Assembly: GCF_000960995.1 (NCBI RefSeq)
Contig: NZ_CP009435.1
Span: 186,001 to 250,000, forward strand
Origin: Burkholderia glumae LMG 2196 = ATCC 33617
GTDB lineage: Bacteria > Pseudomonadota > Gammaproteobacteria > Burkholderiales > Burkholderiaceae
DNA length: 64,000 bases
Direction: 5' to 3'
The position numbers and the translations under genes are program-made. Under the pieces are notes generated by a model. It was not told the origin of the DNA and ran no database searches. It saw only the letters and a program-made list of their open reading frames with translations. This document shows positions 59,968-64,000 of the stretch, in pieces (positions within the stretch are counted from its first letter, which is position 1; every line of letters begins with the position of its first letter).

Positions 59968-61158
59968 CTAGGCCACGTGCGTGGCCAGCGCGCTCTCGCG
60001 GTAGTGGCGCGCGGCCTTGTCGGTGTCGCCGAGGTGCTCGAACAGGCTTGCCAGCGCGCGGTGCGCGCGCACTTTCAGCGCGTCGTTGTCGGACAGCTTC
60101 AGCGCCGCTTCGAGGAACGACTGCGCCTTGCCCCACAGCTGCTGCTTCTGGCAGAGGCGGCCGAGCGCCATCAGCAGGTCGGCATCGTCGGCATGATCGC
60201 GCCGCCAGCCCTCGGCCTTCTGGATCAGCGGCAGCGCGTCGCCGCTCACGGTATCGGGATAGCGGCGCAGCAGGCGCGCGTCCCAGTGATGCGCGAGCGC
60301 GTCCTCGACGATGCGGCGCGCCTCGGGCTGGCGATCGAGCGCGACCAGCAGTTCGGCGGCCAGATCGGCCAGGCGCGGCGACTGCCGCTCGGGCGCCGAC
60401 AGCGACTGCCAAACCTCCAGCAGCGCGTCCGCGTCGTGGCGGCGATCGCGCAGCAGATGCTCGGCCGCCTGCTGGCGCATCCGCACCGCCGCGGCCGGGT
60501 GCAGCGCCTCGCGCTTCTCGAGCGCCTTGGCGAGCTTCAGCACCTCGGCCCAGTTCTTCAACTGCTGCTGCGCGCGCAGCGCGACCTGCTGCGCGTGGAT
60601 GCGCTTGCCGCCCGACTGCTGCATCTCGGCGAGCGCGGCCAGCGCCCCCTCGGCGTCGCGCGCCTCGGCGCGCATCTCGGCCGTGGCGAGCAGCCGCGCC
60701 TCCTGCCAGTCGTTGCCGTCGACCTTCGCGAGCCACTCGTCGCGGCGCGCGTATTCGTGCATGCGATGCGCGGCCACCGCGCCGACGAGGCTCGCCGCGC
60801 CCTGGTTCGCGTCCACCGCGAGCGCGTCGCGCGCGGCCTTCTCGGCGCGCGAGAAGCGGCCCGCGTAGAGGTTCGCGATCGCGTCGCGCAGCGACGCATG
60901 CGCCTTCTCGCGACGCATCCGCGCACGATAGGCCGCCACCCGCTGCGGCATGCGCCAGACGTTGCGCACGATGCGCAGCAGCGCGTAGAGCACGACGAAC
61001 AGCACCACGATCGCGACGATGAACAGGTTCAGCGACACGTCCACCCGATACGGCGGGTAGACGATCAGCACCTGGCCGCCGTCGAAGCGGCCGACCGTGG
61101 CGAGCGCCACGGCGACGGCGAACAGCACGGCCAGCCAGAGGATTCCTCGCAGCGTCAT
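59968..61158 (-). CDS. hemY: HemY, heme-biosynthesis-associated TPR membrane protein
   Basis: 396 residues, the proteobacterial HemY (not the Bacillus oxidase). Two N-terminal transmembrane helices (GILWLAVLFAVAVALATVG and LNLFIVAIVVLFVVLYALL) are followed by VWRMPQRVAAYRARMRREKAHASL, then tetratricopeptide-like helices to the end. The ATG at 61158 is 2 nt after the hemDX stop. Exact biochemical role unresolved; it is always linked to hemC/hemD. Confidence 0.93.
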   Translation of the reverse strand: MTLRGILWLAVLFAVAVALATVGRFDGGQVLIVYPPYRVDVSLNLFIVAIVVLFVVLYALLRIVRNVWRMPQRVAAYRARMRREKAHASLRDAIANLYAGRFSRAEKAARDALAVDANQGAASLVGAVAAHRMHEYARRDEWLAKVDGNDWQEARLLATAEMRAEARDAEGALAALAEMQQSGGKRIHAQQVALRAQQQLKNWAEVLKLAKALEKREALHPAAAVRMRQQAAEHLLRDRRHDADALLEVWQSLSAPERQSPRLADLAAELLVALDRQPEARRIVEDALAHHWDARLLRRYPDTVSGDALPLIQKAEGWRRDHADDADLLMALGRLCQKQQLWGKAQSFLEAALKLSDNDALKVRAHRALASLFEHLGDTDKAARHYRESALATHVA

Positions 61159-61160
61159 CG

Positions 61161-63434
61161 TCACCCCCGGCTCTTGAACTGTTGGATCGCGGAGAGGCTC
61201 GTGTTCAGGTTCGGCACCGCCACCGACAGCGAGGCCGCGTCGACCTGCTTGAGCAGGTCCTGCACGGTGCGCGTGTCCTTCGACGAGGCGTCGAAATAGC
61301 GGCCGAGCGCGGCCTGCGCCGCGTGCAGGTCGGACTTCATCGCCGCTTCGTTGCGCGCGAGCAGCGAGAGCCGCGCCGTCAGCAGGCGCAGCTTGACGTT
61401 CTCGCGCACGAAGTAGCCCTGCTCGGGCGAGATCAGCATCGCGTCGGCGTGGTCGATGCGGCGCACCTGCACGAGGCTCGCGAGCTGCGCGGCGACGCCG
61501 GTGGACAGGTCGTGCCACCAGATCTTCCATCGTGGCTGGCCGGTGGCGGCGGCCTGCTGCGCGAGGTCGGCCGGATGCCCGGCGCGCGGCACCGCGCGGC
61601 CGATCGACGCCTCGCCGGCAAGCGGCAGCGCGTCGATGCGGCCGATCGCGTCGTCGAGCTTGATGGCGAGGCCGGTCAGGTCCACGGACGGCGCGGCCTT
61701 GAGCTTGTCGATGTCCTGCGCGATCGCCTTGCGCACCGCGATCGCCTGCGCGCCCTGCGAGGTGGCGAGCTGCGCGTCGGCGTTCTGCAGCGCGACCAGC
61801 GCGAGCTGCGTATCGCCCGTGAGCTGCAGCTGCTGGCTCGCGCCCGACAGCGTCTGCTCGACCTGGTCGAGCAGCCAGGCGTCGCGATTGCGCGACAGGT
61901 CCTGGTACTGCTGCTGCAGCGCCTGCTGCTGGGCCTGCGCGTCGGCGAGCTTGCCGGCGAACTGCGAGACCTCGCTGTCCACCTGATGACTGTTGGCGAG
62001 CGCCTGCTCGGACTGGCGCCGCGCCGCCGCGGTGGCCGCGTCGAGCGCGTTCTGGCGCTGCACCGTGAGCTGCTCGAGCTTGTCGAGCTTGCGGTTCAGC
62101 ACGTAGCCGCCGGCGCCCGCGCCGCAGGCGAGCACCACCACCACGCACCAGAGCAGCACGCCGGCCGCGCCGCCGCGGCGTTTCGGGCCTTGCGCCTCGA
62201 ACGGCGTAAACGGCGGATTGGGCGGCGGCGGCGCCGCGGGCCGCGCGGGCGCGCCGCCCGCGGAGGAAGCCTTGCTGGAATCGTTAGTGTCTGTCATGCG
62301 AGAGGGTACCGAGGCGGCTTGCACCGCGTGAGCGGCCGTGTCGGCCAACGTTCTGAACGCGCGGACGATCCGTTCGTCACCCGCGCCGGACTGCGTAATC
62401 CTATCAAAACCCAATGCCCGCGCCGTATCGGCAATGCGCGAATGGGGCGCGACCAGCGGCGCGTGCAGCAGCGCCTCGATCTCGGCTGCGGTCAGATGGT
62501 CGACCGCCAGCTCGTGCAGATTGCGCACGCCCTCCGAACTCGTCACGAGCCACGCGTGCGGCGCGCCGCCGAGCAGCGCATGGACGCGCTCCCAGGCACC
62601 GATCGAAGGCTCGGGCACGATCCGGCGATAGGCGGCCACCAACTCAACCTCGGCGCCGGCCTCGCGCAGCCGCGTGGCGAGCCATTCGCGGCCGCCGTCG
62701 CCGCGCACGATCAGCACGCGCTTGCCGGCAAGCGGTCCGGCGGGCGGCGGCATGGCGGCATCGGCACGCCCGGCCTGCGCATGCGCCGCGGCGGCGGACT
62801 CGCGAGCCGCCGCCGCCGATGCCGCGGGGGAACCGGAGCCGTCCGAGCCACCCGGAGCGTCCGGCACGGCGTCCGGGCCGGCGCCGGCTGCGCGGGCGGC
62901 AGTGTCGTCACGACGGTCCAGGGCCACGCCGCCGCTCGCCGTGGCGCCGGCCGCGTCATCGGCGACCTGCCCGGCCGCCGGGTGCGCAGCCGCCATGCCG
63001 AACGCGCGTTCGATCTGCGCGTAAAGGCCTTCGGAATCGTAGCGCGGCTCGCCGCCGTCGGTCCCGGCGGCGCCGGCGGGCGCCAGCGCGCCGTCCGGTG
63101 CGATCACGCGATGCGCGGGTGCCGCGATGCCGTGGCGCGCCAGCGCCGCCACGCTGCCGGGACCGACCACGCCCACCGGCAGCGAATGCGGCCAGATCGC
63201 GCCGAAGCGCGCGAGCGCGCGGTCGATCGCGTTCGGCGAGACGAACACCACCAGCGCATAGGCGTCGAGGCGGGCGAACGCCGCGTCGAGCGGGCCGAAG
63301 TCCGTCGCCGGCGCGATGTCGATCAGCGGAAAATCGAAGCTTTCGATGCCGGCCGCCGCGAGCTGCGCGGCGAGCGCCGCCGATTGCCCCTCGGGCTTGG
63401 TCAGCACCGCCGTGAACGCGCGGGCGGCGGCCAT
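61161..63434 (-). CDS. hemDX: Fused uroporphyrinogen-III synthase HemD / HemX
   Basis: 757 residues. The N-terminal HemD part (FTAVLTKPEGQSAALAAQL, FVSPNAIDRALARFGAIWP, GPGSVAALARHGI) closes hydroxymethylbilane to uroporphyrinogen III. About 85 disordered Ala/Gly residues (150-235) interrupt it before GKRVLIVRGDGGREWLA. After HemD, MTDTNDSSKASS starts a Pro-rich linker, a transmembrane helix (GVLLWCVVVVLACGAGAGG) and the coiled-coil HemX part with repeated Gln. An ATG at 62297 could also give HemX alone. Start overlaps the hemC stop by one base (TGATG). Confidence 0.92.
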   Translation of the reverse strand: MAAARAFTAVLTKPEGQSAALAAQLAAAGIESFDFPLIDIAPATDFGPLDAAFARLDAYALVVFVSPNAIDRALARFGAIWPHSLPVGVVGPGSVAALARHGIAAPAHRVIAPDGALAPAGAAGTDGGEPRYDSEGLYAQIERAFGMAAAHPAAGQVADDAAGATASGGVALDRRDDTAARAAGAGPDAVPDAPGGSDGSGSPAASAAAARESAAAAHAQAGRADAAMPPPAGPLAGKRVLIVRGDGGREWLATRLREAGAEVELVAAYRRIVPEPSIGAWERVHALLGGAPHAWLVTSSEGVRNLHELAVDHLTAAEIEALLHAPLVAPHSRIADTARALGFDRITQSGAGDERIVRAFRTLADTAAHAVQAASVPSRMTDTNDSSKASSAGGAPARPAAPPPPNPPFTPFEAQGPKRRGGAAGVLLWCVVVVLACGAGAGGYVLNRKLDKLEQLTVQRQNALDAATAAARRQSEQALANSHQVDSEVSQFAGKLADAQAQQQALQQQYQDLSRNRDAWLLDQVEQTLSGASQQLQLTGDTQLALVALQNADAQLATSQGAQAIAVRKAIAQDIDKLKAAPSVDLTGLAIKLDDAIGRIDALPLAGEASIGRAVPRAGHPADLAQQAAATGQPRWKIWWHDLSTGVAAQLASLVQVRRIDHADAMLISPEQGYFVRENVKLRLLTARLSLLARNEAAMKSDLHAAQAALGRYFDASSKDTRTVQDLLKQVDAASLSVAVPNLNTSLSAIQQFKSRG

Positions 63435-64000
63435 CAGGAGCGCCCTCCGAGCAGTGCCTCGACGATCTCGAAGGCACCTTGCCGCGCCAGCTCGTCGGCG
63501 ACCTGCCGGCCCAGCGCGAGCGCCGCGTCGGGCGTCGAAACGGCCGCCCGCGCACGCGCATTGAGCACGCGCGTGCCGCTCGGGTTCGAGACGCGGCCCG
63601 TCAACTGCAGCACGTCGCCGTCCCATACCGCGTGGGCGGCGAGCGGCACCTCGCAGCTGCCGCCGAGCGCGCGCGAGACCATGCGCTCGGCCTCGCAGGC
63701 GAGCGCCGTGGCCGGGTCGTGCAGCGGCGCGAGCCAGCGCGCGAGCTCGGCGCGCGCCGCCGCGATCTCGATGCCGAGCGCGCCCTGCCCGGCCGCGGGC
63801 GGGCTCGCCTCGACCTCGATCAGCGAGCGGATCCGCGCGTCGAGCCCGAGCCGCTTGAGCCCCGCCGCGGCGAGGATGATCGCCGCGTAGTCGCCCCGGT
63901 CCAGCTTGGCCAGCCGCGTGTCGAGGTTGCCGCGCAGCGGCCGCACGTCGATATCGAGATAGCGTGCGCGCAGCATCGCCTCGCGGCGCAGGCTGGAGGT
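63434..64000 (-). CDS. hemC: Hydroxymethylbilane synthase HemC (partial, cut by window edge)
   Basis: The C-terminal about 188 residues are in the window. They include LDIDVRPLRGNLDTRLAKL, DYAAIILAAAGLKRLGL, SPPAAGQGALGIEI, and LGGSCEVPLAAHA, whose Cys carries the dipyrromethane cofactor. The reading frame stays open past 63976 through SSLRREAM-like sequence to the edge, so the 5' part lies beyond 64000. It polymerises four porphobilinogens for the next enzyme, HemD, encoded directly downstream. Confidence 0.95.
   Translation of the reverse strand, partial: TSSLRREAMLRARYLDIDVRPLRGNLDTRLAKLDRGDYAAIILAAAGLKRLGLDARIRSLIEVEASPPAAGQGALGIEIAAARAELARWLAPLHDPATALACEAERMVSRALGGSCEVPLAAHAVWDGDVLQLTGRVSNPSGTRVLNARARAAVSTPDAALALGRQVADELARQGAFEIVEALLGGRS

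Noticed and set aside
58080..61022. 980-codon plus-strand open frame through SDR, MFS and hemY
   Set aside because: It runs through two recognised same-strand genes in another frame and antisense to hemY; its product is low-complexity Arg/Ala.
61182..63890. 902-codon plus-strand open frame opposite hemDX
   Set aside because: Antisense shadow of a well-recognised heme gene.

Overview
The window reads as a Burkholderia sensu stricto chromosome. It is very GC-rich, and genes typical of that genus lie in it: a hemC / fused hemDX / hemY operon, glnB next to nadE, ppa, otsA, an OmpC-type porin, and a HisJQMP-like amino-acid ABC operon. Species cannot be fixed from the sequence alone. The split is clear: about 18.3 kb of prophage, about 3.8 kb of decayed island, then about 42 kb of mostly ordinary chromosome.

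Positions 1-18,100 are the right part of a lambda-type prophage; its left part lies outside the window. The leftward block encodes, in transcription order, a primase-helicase, a zinc-motif protein in the place of a late regulator, and a packaging/head module: small and large terminase, gpW-like joiner, portal, ClpP-like maturation protease and decoration protein. The lysogeny switch is at 11.2 kb, with a Cro-like gene leftward and a short repressor rightward. A rightward early block (11.3-15.8 kb) holds a ParB/KorB-like protein and several small genes. A phosphoribosyltransferase gene and a tyrosine integrase close the prophage. Two families of repeated sites run through it: repressor-type operators (consensus AGTCnnTTATGrCT) and a dispersed palindrome AAAGTNACTTT, found exactly five times and in near-match form about four more times, and not noticed elsewhere in the window.

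A tRNA-Arg(CCU) gene at 18.3 kb separates the prophage from an island (18.5-22.1 kb). The island carries a wrecked P4-type integrase, an apparently intact RNase A-like polymorphic toxin with its immunity gene (AT-richer than the surroundings), the tail of a DUF2778/Tlde1-like effector, and a degenerate IS3-family element cutting into that tail.

From 22.6 kb onward the genes are chromosomal: a surface-polysaccharide-type protein, a peptide-binding protein, several small envelope proteins, PbpG, ecotin, a PEBP protein, a drug-type MFS pump, otsA with a coupled ATPase, two tandem lipoproteins, a nitrate/sulfonate-type ABC ATPase with a double permease, an EnvZ/OmpR-like pair beside a Spy-like protein, and the amino-acid ABC operon. 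An intact IS481-family element with a 7-bp target duplication sits 2 nt after hisP. Then come a porin, glnB, nadE, an acyltransferase, a GIY-YIG protein, ppa, an aldehyde dehydrogenase / SDR / MFS catabolic cluster, and the heme operon, whose first gene runs off the right edge.

The most interesting leads are the KorB-like pairing of a ParB-family protein with a dispersed odd-length palindrome in the prophage, the orphan toxin-immunity island, and the tRNA-Arg gene with integrases on both sides.
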